Source: Leeuwenhoekiella marinoflava DSM 3653
Lineage (GTDB): Bacteria > Bacteroidota > Bacteroidia > Flavobacteriales > Flavobacteriaceae
Assembly: GCF_900129005.1 (NCBI RefSeq)
Contig: NZ_FQUN01000003.1
Span: forward strand, 1 to 64,000
Reading direction: 5' to 3'
DNA length: 64,000 nt
Of the stretch, positions 53,371 through 61,774 are shown in pieces. The notes below the pieces were generated by a model. The model searched no databases. It saw only the letters and a program-made list of their open reading frames with translations, and was not told the DNA's origin. The position numbers and the translations under genes are program-made. How positions within the stretch are numbered: position 1 is the stretch's first letter; every line of letters begins with the position of its first letter.

Positions 53371-54360
53371 ATGTTCCCACTAAGAAGAAATCGCAGATTA
53401 CGCACCTCTGAAGCTATGCGCTCGCTTGTGCGTGAAACCAGTATATCCCCTAATGATTTTATCGTTCCGCTTTTTGTTGTTGAAGGAAAAGGTGTAAAAG
53501 ATGAAATCGCGTCGATGCCGGGCTATTACCGCCTTAGTTTAGACAACCTTGTAAAAGAGACGAAGGTACTCTGGAAGATGGGTTTAAAAAGCATTTTGCT
53601 TTTTGTTAAAGTTGATGACAAGCTTAAGGACAATGCCGGTACCGAAGCTTTAAATCCAAACGGATTGATGCAGCGTGCGATTAAAACGGTTAAAGATGCC
53701 GAGCCGCAAATGGTGGTGATGACCGATGTAGCGCTTGACCCGTTCTCTTCTTTTGGCCACGACGGTATTGTAGGCGGCGGAAAAATCATCAACGATGATT
53801 CTAGCGCAGTGCTTGCAGAAATGGGACTTTCGCATGCTAATGCAGGAGCAGATTTTATCGCTCCCAGCGATATGATGGACGGTCGCATTTTTGAAATGCG
53901 AACCTTGCTTGAAGATGAAGGTCACCACGATGTAGGTATCATGAGCTATTCGGCTAAATATGCCTCTGCTTTTTACGGTCCGTTTAGAGATGCGTTAGAC
54001 AGCGCTCCGGTAAATTTAAAAGATGTTCCTAAAGATAAAAAAACGTATCAGATGGATTACGCCAACCGCGACGAAGCCATTAAAGAAACCTTGATGGATA
54101 TTGAAGAAGGTGCAGACATTGTAATGGTAAAACCCGGATTATGCTATCTAGATATCGTGCGCGATATTAAGAATACGGTAAACGTTCCCGTTTCTGTGTA
54201 TCAGGTAAGTGGTGAGTATGCAATGATCAAAGCTGCCGCAGAAAAAGGATGGCTCGATCACGATGCAGTTGTTCTGGAGCAAACCTACGCGATCAAACGT
54301 GCTGGTGCTGATCTAATCGCTAGTTATTTTGCTAAAGATGTGGTGAAATTAATCTCCTAA
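53371..54360 (+). CDS. hemB: Porphobilinogen synthase (ALA dehydratase), zinc-poor type
   Basis: The 329-residue enzyme condenses two ALA to porphobilinogen. The two active-site lysines are in SYSAKYASAFYGPFRDA and VMVKPGLCYLDI; APSDMMDGRI is also present. The metal site segment reads DVALDPFSSFGHDGIVG, with Asp and Ser where zinc-dependent enzymes have a three-cysteine cluster (DVCLCEYTDHGHCG). This points to the magnesium/potassium type. Located last of the hem genes, 30 bp after hemF. Confidence 0.97.
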   Translation: MFPLRRNRRLRTSEAMRSLVRETSISPNDFIVPLFVVEGKGVKDEIASMPGYYRLSLDNLVKETKVLWKMGLKSILLFVKVDDKLKDNAGTEALNPNGLMQRAIKTVKDAEPQMVVMTDVALDPFSSFGHDGIVGGGKIINDDSSAVLAEMGLSHANAGADFIAPSDMMDGRIFEMRTLLEDEGHHDVGIMSYSAKYASAFYGPFRDALDSAPVNLKDVPKDKKTYQMDYANRDEAIKETLMDIEEGADIVMVKPGLCYLDIVRDIKNTVNVPVSVYQVSGEYAMIKAAAEKGWLDHDAVVLEQTYAIKRAGADLIASYFAKDVVKLIS

Positions 54361-54873
54361 ATGATGCCCAAATTTCTAATTCTCGTCGTTTTAATTATGG
54401 GCATACATAACACTCAAGCTCAAGATGACCTGTATAAAAAAGCCTGGCTAGAGAAATGGCAAAACTCAAAAGATTATTTGATTGCTATTGCTCAAGAAAT
54501 GCCAGATTCTCTTTATGCTTATAAACCTACAGCGCGGGAAATGAGTTTTGGCGAGCAATTAGAACATATAAATTCTAATATAGAGTGGCTAGCAACAACC
54601 TATTTTAACAAACAAGAAGCTGAAGTTAGCAGTCTAGAAAACCCAAAGCAGCGTATTATCATGAATCTTTCAAATTCATTTGATCTCGTTTATAGAACGG
54701 TGAATGACTTTCCTAATGAGCGCTTAGCTGAATCTGTAGATTTCTTTGCGGGTGAAAAATCCCGACTTCAGATACTTAATTTACTACACGATCACGTGAC
54801 GCATCATCGTGGACAACTAATTGTTTATCTAAATCTTAATAGTATTAAGCCTCCTCGGTATACGGGGTGGTAA
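54361..54873 (+). CDS. Exported DinB-family protein
   Basis: The 170-residue protein has a signal peptide (MMPKFLILVVLIMGIHNTQAQ, cleaved about residue 20) and a DinB/YfiT-type four-helix fold with the metal-binding histidines of LEHINSN (about H55) and LHDHVTHHRGQ (about 142-152). It begins right after the hemB stop (the ATG at 54361 is adjacent), so it may be co-transcribed. Such proteins are probable metal-dependent hydrolases or thiol transferases. M1 or M2 could be the true start. Confidence 0.85.
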   Translation: MMPKFLILVVLIMGIHNTQAQDDLYKKAWLEKWQNSKDYLIAIAQEMPDSLYAYKPTAREMSFGEQLEHINSNIEWLATTYFNKQEAEVSSLENPKQRIIMNLSNSFDLVYRTVNDFPNERLAESVDFFAGEKSRLQILNLLHDHVTHHRGQLIVYLNLNSIKPPRYTGW

Positions 54874-54907
54874 TAGGTTGATTAATTTGATTTCTTAGTC
54901 TAAGTTA

Positions 54908-55269
54908 ATGTTAAAAGACATTATTGATAAATACGGTTCATTTTCAGATTCCTGGATCAATTCCGTTGAAACAAGTAAAGAGCCCAGTGAAATCAAAATT
55001 TCCATAATCTGCTCAAACCATTTGAATAATTATAAGTACGAAACAATCCATTTGATTTTAAGGAATATCATTTTTTCAAATATTGATCGGTTTTACTTAA
55101 AAAACATAATGGCATTAAAGAGGGACTTCTAGAAAGGAAAGGAGATTTTATTTTACTTGATTTTGACCCAATAGATCACTTTGACTACTTAAACGAAAAT
55201 TCAGATTCATCGTTCATTGTCAACTTTAAGGAAATCGAAGTCGTATTTGTAAAGTATCTTGATTGCTAA
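54908..55269 (+). pseudogene. Frameshifted small gene, unknown function
   Basis: From ATG 54908 the frame reads to IDRFYLKN and then, near 55099-55104 (a six-A run), shifts; the continuation in another frame, KHNGIKEGLLERKGDF then LLDFDPIDHFDYLNENS, ends with a stop at 55269 (FKEIEVVFVKYLDC). Together they make a plausible about 120-residue protein with no recognised domain. One base change in a homopolymer separates the two, so either a pseudogene or a sequencing error. Confidence 0.5.
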
Positions 55270-55325
55270 ACTAAATTTTTGAAAAAGGCTTTATTGTTTT
55301 AAAAATAAACTAAGCTTTTCTTAAC

Positions 55326-55384
55326 CCATTGGTTAGACCTTTTGATTTGTTTTATATTTATCACAAATCAAACCTAACCAATGG
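55326..55384. promoter_or_regulatory. Long inverted repeat over the promoter and start codon of the CNNM gene
   Basis: CCATTGGTTAG (55326-55336) pairs perfectly with CTAACCAATGG (55374-55384), and inside it TGATTTG (55343-55349) pairs with CAAATCA (55364-55370). Only a few bases are unpaired between the two stems, and the loop is 14 nt. The ATG start codon (55381-55383) lies in the right arm. The loop contains TATATTTA (55353-55360), a near match to the -7 box, 21 bp after a TTG at 55329-55331. Either a two-arm operator over the promoter or, if transcribed from further upstream, an RNA hairpin hiding the start codon. Confidence 0.65.
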
Positions 55385-56559
55385 CTTTACTTATCGCATT
55401 TGCGTTTATCTCGATATTTTTCTCATTTCTCTGTTCAATCTTAGAGGCAGTTTTACTGAGTGTTACCCCTAGTTTTATACGAATTAAAACCAAAGAAGGT
55501 CATGCTTACGCCAAAACCTTGGCCAATTTTAAAAAAGACATAGACAAGCCTTTAATTGCCATACTTACCTTAAATACGATTGCTCACACCGTAGGTGCTA
55601 TTTTAGTGGGAGAACAGGCCGGTACTATGGCTGCTGAGTCTGGCTGGGATTTTTCAATTTTAGGACTCAATTTTGTCGCGATTGTTTCTACAATAATGAC
55701 GCTATTGATTCTTGTGCTTTCCGAGATTATACCAAAGACAATAGGCGCTACTTACTGGAAATCTCTTGGGAATTTCACAGCTAAAGCCCTAACCTTAATT
55801 CTCGTCTTTTTAAAATATACCGGTATTCTATGGATCTTGATGCAAGTAACGAAGCTCGTGGGGAAATCTGCGCACGTAAGTACAATGAGCCGTGAAGAAT
55901 TTATGGCACTTACTGATGCTGCCGAAAAAGAAGGTGTTTTTGAAGATAATGAGACTACAGTAATTAAAAATTTATTAGTCTTTAAATCGGTTATGGCAAA
56001 AGATGTGATGACGCCGTTTCCGGTTGTTGTGACCGAAGATCAAAGCACTACTTTAAAAGAATTTCAGAAAGCGCATCCGCATTTAAAATTCTCGAGAATC
56101 CCTATTTACGAAGAAAAATCACACAACATCACCGGCTTTATTCTTAAAGATGATGTGCTCGAGGAAATCGTAGAAGAGCATGGTGAAAAAACCCTAGCTG
56201 ATATTAAACGCGATATTCTGATTGTTGATTCAGACCAACCCATACCACTGCTTTTTGACACTTTTGTAAAGAGTAGAGATCATTTGGCTTTGGTCACAGA
56301 TGAATTTGGAAACACCATAGGTATCGTAACGATGGAAGACATCATCGAAACCCTTCTGGGACTCGAAATTATGGACGAAAGCGATACTATTGAAGATATG
56401 CAGGTTCAAGCTCGTAAAAACTGGGAACGTCGCGCAAAACGTATGGGAATCCCGTTAGAAAAAGCAACTACTCAACGTATAAATGTAGAACTCTCACCTC
56501 AACATAATACAGATGTAAAACGGGAAGATATGCCAGACTCTGATAAACCTTCAGAATGA
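55381..56559 (+). CDS. CNNM/CorC-family membrane protein (DUF21 plus CBS)
   Basis: The 392-residue protein has an N-terminal DUF21/CNNM transmembrane domain with three to four helices (about 1-150; LCSILEAVLLSVTPSFIRIKTKEG), and a CBS pair (about 200-330; MTPFPVV ... FGNTIGIVTMEDIIE). The C-terminus is a charged tail instead of a complete CorC_HlyC domain. CNNM proteins take part in Mg2+ or Na+ transport in other organisms. It is preceded by the long inverted repeat described at 55326, and overlaps ogt by 4 bp. Confidence 0.88.
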   Translation: MALLIAFAFISIFFSFLCSILEAVLLSVTPSFIRIKTKEGHAYAKTLANFKKDIDKPLIAILTLNTIAHTVGAILVGEQAGTMAAESGWDFSILGLNFVAIVSTIMTLLILVLSEIIPKTIGATYWKSLGNFTAKALTLILVFLKYTGILWILMQVTKLVGKSAHVSTMSREEFMALTDAAEKEGVFEDNETTVIKNLLVFKSVMAKDVMTPFPVVVTEDQSTTLKEFQKAHPHLKFSRIPIYEEKSHNITGFILKDDVLEEIVEEHGEKTLADIKRDILIVDSDQPIPLLFDTFVKSRDHLALVTDEFGNTIGIVTMEDIIETLLGLEIMDESDTIEDMQVQARKNWERRAKRMGIPLEKATTQRINVELSPQHNTDVKREDMPDSDKPSE

Positions 56560-57029
56560 GTGAAGTATTTTTAAAAACTCCCCTCGGAATTTTAAGAATT
56601 GAAGGCGATTCAGCCGGACTTGTAGCCGTTGAATTTGTTGATGAAGAGCTTCCGCAAAGCGAAACAATTCCTGATGAATTGTCTGATTCAGTAAATCAAA
56701 TACGAGAATATTTTGATGGAAAACGCACTACTTTCGATCTTAAATTGAATCCACAGGGTACCGATTTTCAGAAACGTGTTTGGCAAGAATTGGCTCAAAT
56801 TCCTTTTGGTAAAACCACTTCCTATTTACAAATGGCAAAAAACTTAGGCGATCCTAAAGTCATTCGCGCAGCAGCTTCCGCCAACGGGAAAAACCCTATT
56901 TCAATCATCATTCCCTGCCATCGGGTGATTGGCAGTGATAATTCTATGACTGGTTACGCTGGTGGCATTTGGCGCAAAAAATGGTTGCTGGAGCACGAAA
57001 GTCCGGTTACGCAACAACGTTTGTTTTAG
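56556..57029 (+). CDS. ogt: Methylated-DNA-[protein]-cysteine S-methyltransferase
   Basis: The 157-residue DNA repair protein carries the invariant active-site motif IPCHRVIG (Cys at about residue 123), GTDFQKRVWQELAQIPFGKTTSY, and the GYAGGIWRKKWLLEHE C-terminal signature. It removes O6-methylguanine by transferring the methyl group to its cysteine. It overlaps the CNNM gene by 4 bp (ATGA) and is followed by the serine hydrolase gene after 48 bp. Confidence 0.93.
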   Translation: MSEVFLKTPLGILRIEGDSAGLVAVEFVDEELPQSETIPDELSDSVNQIREYFDGKRTTFDLKLNPQGTDFQKRVWQELAQIPFGKTTSYLQMAKNLGDPKVIRAAASANGKNPISIIIPCHRVIGSDNSMTGYAGGIWRKKWLLEHESPVTQQRLF

Positions 57030-57077
57030 AATCAATTCAGCATTTAAATTTTTCACCTTTTTGGGTATCTTTAAAGT

Positions 57078-58217
57078 ATGAAAATACTCAAGCGAATTCT
57101 ATTAAGTCTCGTCAGCCTCATCGCTGTGCTAATACTCGCACTCTATATACTTGACTATGATTATCTGATCAAGGCGGTGCGTACCATTTATTTTACCGGG
57201 CATACCACGGCATATTTAGAGGATTATAAAAAGTTTGATAATGCTACAATTTCTAGTGGAACGGCTCAACCTTGGCCCAAAGCAACCCGTTATAATACCT
57301 ATACACTCAGTGATTCGTTGATGAATATTCATCAAAAATTTGGTTCTATCGCGTATGTGGTTATCAAAAATGACAGCTTGGTTTTTGAGGACTATTACGA
57401 TGGTTTTAGTCAGGGTTCTAAAAGTAATTCCTTCTCGATGGCAAAAAGCTATGTTTCGGCAATGCTGGGAAAAGCTATTAAAGACGAATATATCAAAAGT
57501 CTCGATCAACCGGTTGGAGATTTTATTTCAGAATATTCAACAGGAACAGCTGCAAAAATGACTGTAGGCGATCTCGCTTCCATGGCTAGCGGTCTCAACT
57601 GGGATGAGTCGTATTACAGTCTGTTTTCTGTTACAACACGTGCTTATTTTGATGATGATTTGGAGCCTTTAATACTTAATTTAGGAGTGAAAGATGAGTC
57701 AGGCACCAGTTACACATATCTCAGCGGCAACACCCAATTATTAGCAATGGTTCTGGAACGTGCGACCAGTAAAAAGTTATCCACATATCTTTCTGAAAGT
57801 TTCTGGAAACCACTTGGAGCTAACCAAGATGCGCTTTGGCAGCTAGACAGCGAAGAAGGTGGTCTCGTCAAAGCATATTGCTGCATCGCCTCTAATGCAC
57901 TTGATTTTGCCCGTCTTGGAAAACTTTACAAGGACTATGGTAAATGGAATGGCACCCAAATTCTAGACTCTACTTTTGTTGCCAAATCGATCACACCACG
58001 TTTTGCAGGTGAGCCATACGGTTATGGCTTTTGGCTGAAAGATTTTAAAGGCAAAAAGGTATTTATGATGCGTGGGCATCTTGGGCAATATGTGATGGTG
58101 ATTCCCGAAGATGATCTCATTGTTGTAAGACTGGGGCATAGTCGCGGTGAGATTAATGAAACCTTTTACCCCGATGAATTAGAAACCTACCTTGAAGAAG
58201 CGTATAAAATGAACTGA
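57078..58217 (+). CDS. Membrane-anchored serine hydrolase (beta-lactamase class C family)
   Basis: The 379-residue protein has an N-terminal signal anchor (about residues 5-30) and a beta-lactamase/transpeptidase-like domain. The SxxK motif is SMAK within NSFSMAKSYVSAML (about residues 113-117), and a YxG-like YLSGNTQLL and the C-terminal FMMRGHLGQYVMVIPEDDLIVVRLGH are typical. Its substrate (peptides, esters or cyclic compounds) is unknown; the class includes D-Ala peptidases and esterases. Expected in the envelope. Confidence 0.88.
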   Translation: MKILKRILLSLVSLIAVLILALYILDYDYLIKAVRTIYFTGHTTAYLEDYKKFDNATISSGTAQPWPKATRYNTYTLSDSLMNIHQKFGSIAYVVIKNDSLVFEDYYDGFSQGSKSNSFSMAKSYVSAMLGKAIKDEYIKSLDQPVGDFISEYSTGTAAKMTVGDLASMASGLNWDESYYSLFSVTTRAYFDDDLEPLILNLGVKDESGTSYTYLSGNTQLLAMVLERATSKKLSTYLSESFWKPLGANQDALWQLDSEEGGLVKAYCCIASNALDFARLGKLYKDYGKWNGTQILDSTFVAKSITPRFAGEPYGYGFWLKDFKGKKVFMMRGHLGQYVMVIPEDDLIVVRLGHSRGEINETFYPDELETYLEEAYKMN

Positions 58218-58219
58218 AT

Positions 58220-58933
58220 ATGATCTCCCGACTCCAACTTGAAAACATTCTGTTTCTGGATATTGAAACCGTACCACAATACGAGAATTTTAATGATTTG
58301 GATGCAGATTTACAACAGCTGTATGCTGATAAAACCGAATATCAACGTAAAGATGAATTCACTGCTGAGGCATTTTATGATCGTGCCGGTATCTGGGCAG
58401 AATTTGGGAAGATCGTGTGTATTTCAGTGGGATATTTTCACCATTCTGGGGAGCAACGCAATTTTAGAACAACCTCTTTTCACGGTTCTGAACAACAACA
58501 ATTGCTGGATTTCAAGAAGTTACTCGGCGAACACTATAACAAACCACAACACGTGCTTTGTGCGCATAATGGTAAAGAATTTGACTTTCCGTTTATTGCT
58601 AGGCGTATGATTGTAAATGGCATTAAGCTTCCGTTTAAGCTGGATCTATTTGGTAAAAAACCCTGGGAAGTACCACATCTGGACACCTTAGAGTTGTGGA
58701 AATTTGGCGATTACAAACATTACACTTCTTTAAAACTGCTCACTAAAATTTTAGATATTCCTTCCCCAAAAACAGATATAGATGGCAGTCAGGTACGCGA
58801 TGTTTTTTATAAAGAAAAAGATCTTAAACGCATCGTAGAATATTGCAAACGCGACGTAGTTGCGGTTGCTCAGATCGTTTTACGCCTACGTAATGAAAAA
58901 CTTCTGGAGGAATCTGAAGTCACTTCGGTATAG
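58220..58933 (+). CDS. PolB-like 3'-5' exonuclease (DEDDy)
   Basis: The 237-residue protein has the ribonuclease H-like exonuclease fold: FLDIETVPQ (D-x-E, about 13-21), LCAHNGKEFDFPFIARRM (about 110-127) and the C-terminal YCKRDVVAVAQI, which gives the Y-x-x-x-D of DEDDy nucleases. It resembles the family annotated as DNA polymerase elongation subunit-like or PolB exonuclease. Probably a DNA or RNA 3'-5' exonuclease in repair. It begins 2 bp after the previous stop (58217), so it is coupled to it. Confidence 0.85.
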   Translation: MISRLQLENILFLDIETVPQYENFNDLDADLQQLYADKTEYQRKDEFTAEAFYDRAGIWAEFGKIVCISVGYFHHSGEQRNFRTTSFHGSEQQQLLDFKKLLGEHYNKPQHVLCAHNGKEFDFPFIARRMIVNGIKLPFKLDLFGKKPWEVPHLDTLELWKFGDYKHYTSLKLLTKILDIPSPKTDIDGSQVRDVFYKEKDLKRIVEYCKRDVVAVAQIVLRLRNEKLLEESEVTSV

Positions 58934-58960
58934 AACAAACAGATATTGTAATTTTAAAGT

Positions 58961-60652
58961 GTGAATAAAACAGCACTTCTTTCAGTAGAAAATCTAAGCA
59001 TAGGTTTTAAAACCGGCAATAAACTCAACACCGTTTTGCATGACGTTAATTTTGCAGTGTATACAAACGAAATTGTGGGCGTTGTTGGTGAGTCTGGCTC
59101 GGGTAAATCTGTGACCAATCTGGCCGTTTTGGGCTTGCTGCCTAAACGTATTTCTGAAGTAATTTCCGGAAAGATCCTTTTTGAAGGAAAAGATCTACTC
59201 ACCTATTCAGATGCACAACTTCAGAAGATAAGAGGTAACGCGATTTCTATGATTTTTCAAGAACCTATGAGTTCGTTGAACCCTTCAATGCGCTGCGGCA
59301 AGCAAGTCACAGAAATCTTAAAAAGACATCAGCAAATCAGTCACGAGGCGGCAAAAGCCGAAACTTTAAGACTCTTTGAGCAAGTAAAACTTCCTCGTTC
59401 CAAGAGTGTTTTTAAAGCCTATCCGCACGAGATAAGTGGTGGTCAAAAACAACGCGTAATGATCGCGATGGCGATTGCCTGTAAACCGCAATTACTCATC
59501 GCTGATGAACCCACAACTGCTCTTGATGTTACCGTTCAAAAAGAGATTATTCTGCTCTTAAAAGAGTTGCAACAGCAAACAGCGATGAGTATTCTCTTCA
59601 TTTCACACGATTTATCTTTGGTTAGTGAAATAGCAGATCGGGTTCTGGTTATGTACCGAGGTAAGATCGTAGAGCGCGGCAGTGCAGTTTCCATCTTTAA
59701 CAACCCGCAGGAAGATTACACCAAAGCTCTGATTTATGCCCGACCGTCAACCACAGAACGTTTAGCTAAGCTCCCCACTGTTGCTGATTTTTTAGGCGGA
59801 AAACCTTTAGCACAAGCTGTAAGTTTTCAAACTCGTGAGAGACAACATCAGGATATCTACAGTAAACCGCCATTGCTGGAGATTAAAAACGCGCAGAAAG
59901 AATATTATGCTAAAGTTTCCTTTTTTGGTAAAACCGAAACTGTAAAAGCAGTAAACAATGTCAATTTTAAAATTTACGAAGGCGAAACGCTTGGACTTGT
60001 GGGTGAAAGCGGCTGCGGAAAATCAACTTTAGGAAACTTAATTCTTCAGCTGGATAAGGCAACTTCCGGAAGCATTTTATACAACGGAAAAGATTTGACA
60101 AAACTGAAGTCAAACGAACTTCGGAAACTGCGGAAAGACATTCAGATTATATTTCAGGATCCCTACTCTTCTTTGAATCCGCGATTAACAGTAGGTCAAT
60201 CGATCACTGAAGCGATGCTGGTTCATAAATTGTACGGCTCCAAAAAAGAACGCAAAGCCGAAGCGCTAAAATTGCTCGAACAAGTGGGTTTATTGCCTGA
60301 GCATTATGACCGATATCCGCATGAGTTTAGTGGTGGTCAACGCCAGCGTATAGGGATTGCACGTACGATTGCGGTAAAACCCAAGTTTATTGTTTGTGAT
60401 GAATCGGTATCTGCGTTGGATATTTCGGTACAGGCTCAAGTACTCAACCTTTTAAATGACTTAAAAGAAACCTACCAGTTTACGTATTTGTTTATCTCAC
60501 ACGATCTGGCGGTAGTAAAGTATATTTCAGACCGTTTATTGGTTATGCGTAACGGACAATTTGAAGAAACCGGCGAAGCCGATGCTGTTTATGCAAATCC
60601 TAAAAGCTCTTATACACGAGAACTTATAGATGCCATACCAAAAGGAATTTAA
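58961..60652 (+). CDS. Duplicated ABC ATPase, oligopeptide type (GTG start)
   Basis: A single 563-residue protein with two complete ATP-binding cassettes. First: Walker A GESGSGKSV (about 48-56), signature SGGQKQRVMIAMA, Walker B LLIADEPTTALDV. Second: GESGCGKST (about 346-354), SGGQRQRIGIARTIA, KFIVCDESVSALDI. The pairing is that of the fused Dpp/Opp-type YejF-like proteins, which energise peptide or similar uptake. No permease or binding-protein genes are nearby. The start is GTG at 58961. Confidence 0.92.
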   Translation: MNKTALLSVENLSIGFKTGNKLNTVLHDVNFAVYTNEIVGVVGESGSGKSVTNLAVLGLLPKRISEVISGKILFEGKDLLTYSDAQLQKIRGNAISMIFQEPMSSLNPSMRCGKQVTEILKRHQQISHEAAKAETLRLFEQVKLPRSKSVFKAYPHEISGGQKQRVMIAMAIACKPQLLIADEPTTALDVTVQKEIILLLKELQQQTAMSILFISHDLSLVSEIADRVLVMYRGKIVERGSAVSIFNNPQEDYTKALIYARPSTTERLAKLPTVADFLGGKPLAQAVSFQTRERQHQDIYSKPPLLEIKNAQKEYYAKVSFFGKTETVKAVNNVNFKIYEGETLGLVGESGCGKSTLGNLILQLDKATSGSILYNGKDLTKLKSNELRKLRKDIQIIFQDPYSSLNPRLTVGQSITEAMLVHKLYGSKKERKAEALKLLEQVGLLPEHYDRYPHEFSGGQRQRIGIARTIAVKPKFIVCDESVSALDISVQAQVLNLLNDLKETYQFTYLFISHDLAVVKYISDRLLVMRNGQFEETGEADAVYANPKSSYTRELIDAIPKGI

Positions 60653-61064
60653 AACATAAAAAAGAATACCTTTTTAGCTAGAAAGAGAAAGGTATTTGCA
60701 GTTGCTAAAACTTCTTTAAAGGTAATTTTCGTTTGGTGAAGAAAGGCATTCATATCGTATTCATTAATTAGTTATCTGAAAAATAAAACCGCAGGACTCC
60801 CCCGCGGTTTTTAACAAATCATAACATCAAAATACTCCTATTCTGAAGCTAACACATTAAGGACTCCTACTTAATTAAATTTTCTTGTAAATCGTTGATT
60901 TGGGCTTTGCTAAAATAACTTATTTTCTAATTATTACAAGTTCAAAACAGCAAAATCTTTAAAAAAAGTTAAAAAAAAGTGTTTTTAATCCTTTTTAGAT
61001 GCTTATAATCGATGATTTGAAAAACCTATGTATGTTACCGCATTAAAAAATCACTTTATAGAAT
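60653..61064. other. Gene-free AT-rich stretch between convergent transcripts
   Basis: Apart from the terminator at 60785-60812 and a weak hairpin AATACCTTT / AAAGGTATT (60665-60673 with 60688-60696), this stretch is AT-rich with poly-A/T runs and no open reading frame with coding signs. Confidence 0.5.
60785..60812 (+). terminator. Intrinsic terminator after the ABC gene
   Basis: An 8-bp perfect stem (AAAACCGC with GCGGTTTT) with an 11-nt loop and TT afterwards, about 130 bp after the ABC gene. Confidence 0.6.
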
Positions 61065-61093
61065 AAAAAAGGGAGCCGTTAAAAACGGCTCCC
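61065..61093 (-). terminator. Intrinsic terminator of the CoA-transferase/peroxiredoxin operon
   Basis: A 10-bp perfect stem (GGGAGCCGTT with AACGGCTCCC) with a short loop; read on the minus strand it is followed by TTTTTTATTC. About 25 bp after the stop of scoB. Confidence 0.88.
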
Positions 61094-61116
61094 CTATATT
61101 ACTTGTAATTAAACAA

Positions 61117-61773
61117 TTAAGCTAAAATCATTTCGGGCACTTCATCTGGGATTTCTAATTGCCCTTCTGTAGCAGCTTTGATTTCATCTACCGTAACCTC
61201 CGGAGCGCGTTCTAAAAGTTTAAAACCATTTTCAGTCACCTCAAGAACAGCTAGATTGGTTACAATTTTAGTAACACAGCCTACGCCGGTAAGCGGCAAA
61301 GTACAGCGTTTTAAAAGCTTAGAATCCCCTGTACGATTGGTATGCATCATTGCAACAATAATATTTTCGGCACTCGCAACAAGATCCATTGCGCCACCCA
61401 TACCTTTTACCATTTTCCCCGGAATCTTCCAGTTTGCGATATCTCCATTTTCGGCAACTTCCATAGCGCCCAAAATAGTGAGATCTACATGCTGTCCTCT
61501 AATCATCGAAAAGCTCAATGCAGAATCAAAAAACGAAGCCCCTTTAAGCGTGGTAATGGTTTGTTTTCCGGCGTTAATAATATCGGCATCTTCTTCTCCT
61601 TCAAATGGAAAAGGTCCCATACCTAAAACCCCATTTTCACTCTGAAATTCGACTTCTATATCATCTCTCACATAATTGGCTACCAGCGTAGGTATACCAA
61701 TCCCAAGATTGACATAAAAACCATCTTTAACTTCCCGAGCGATCCGCTTAGCGATTCCGTTTTTGTCTAACAT
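61117..61773 (-). CDS. scoB: 3-oxoacid CoA-transferase, subunit B
   Basis: The 218-residue protein has the family I CoA-transferase beta-subunit motif with the catalytic Glu, QSENGVLGMGP (E46), and LTILGAMEVAENGDIANWKIPGKM (in part: LGAMEVAENGDIANW) and MGGAMDLVASAENI. It pairs with subunit A encoded at 62448-63152 to move CoA from succinyl-CoA to acetoacetate. Unusually the two subunit genes are separated by the peroxiredoxin gene; its start is 1 bp downstream of the peroxiredoxin stop. Confidence 0.93.
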   Translation of the reverse strand: MLDKNGIAKRIAREVKDGFYVNLGIGIPTLVANYVRDDIEVEFQSENGVLGMGPFPFEGEEDADIINAGKQTITTLKGASFFDSALSFSMIRGQHVDLTILGAMEVAENGDIANWKIPGKMVKGMGGAMDLVASAENIIVAMMHTNRTGDSKLLKRCTLPLTGVGCVTKIVTNLAVLEVTENGFKLLERAPEVTVDEIKAATEGQLEIPDEVPEMILA

Positions 61774-61774
61774 C

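Noticed and set aside
43777-54360. Coproporphyrin-dependent haem route
   Set aside because: HemF and HemJ in the same region fit the classical protoporphyrin route better; no HemQ-like gene seen.
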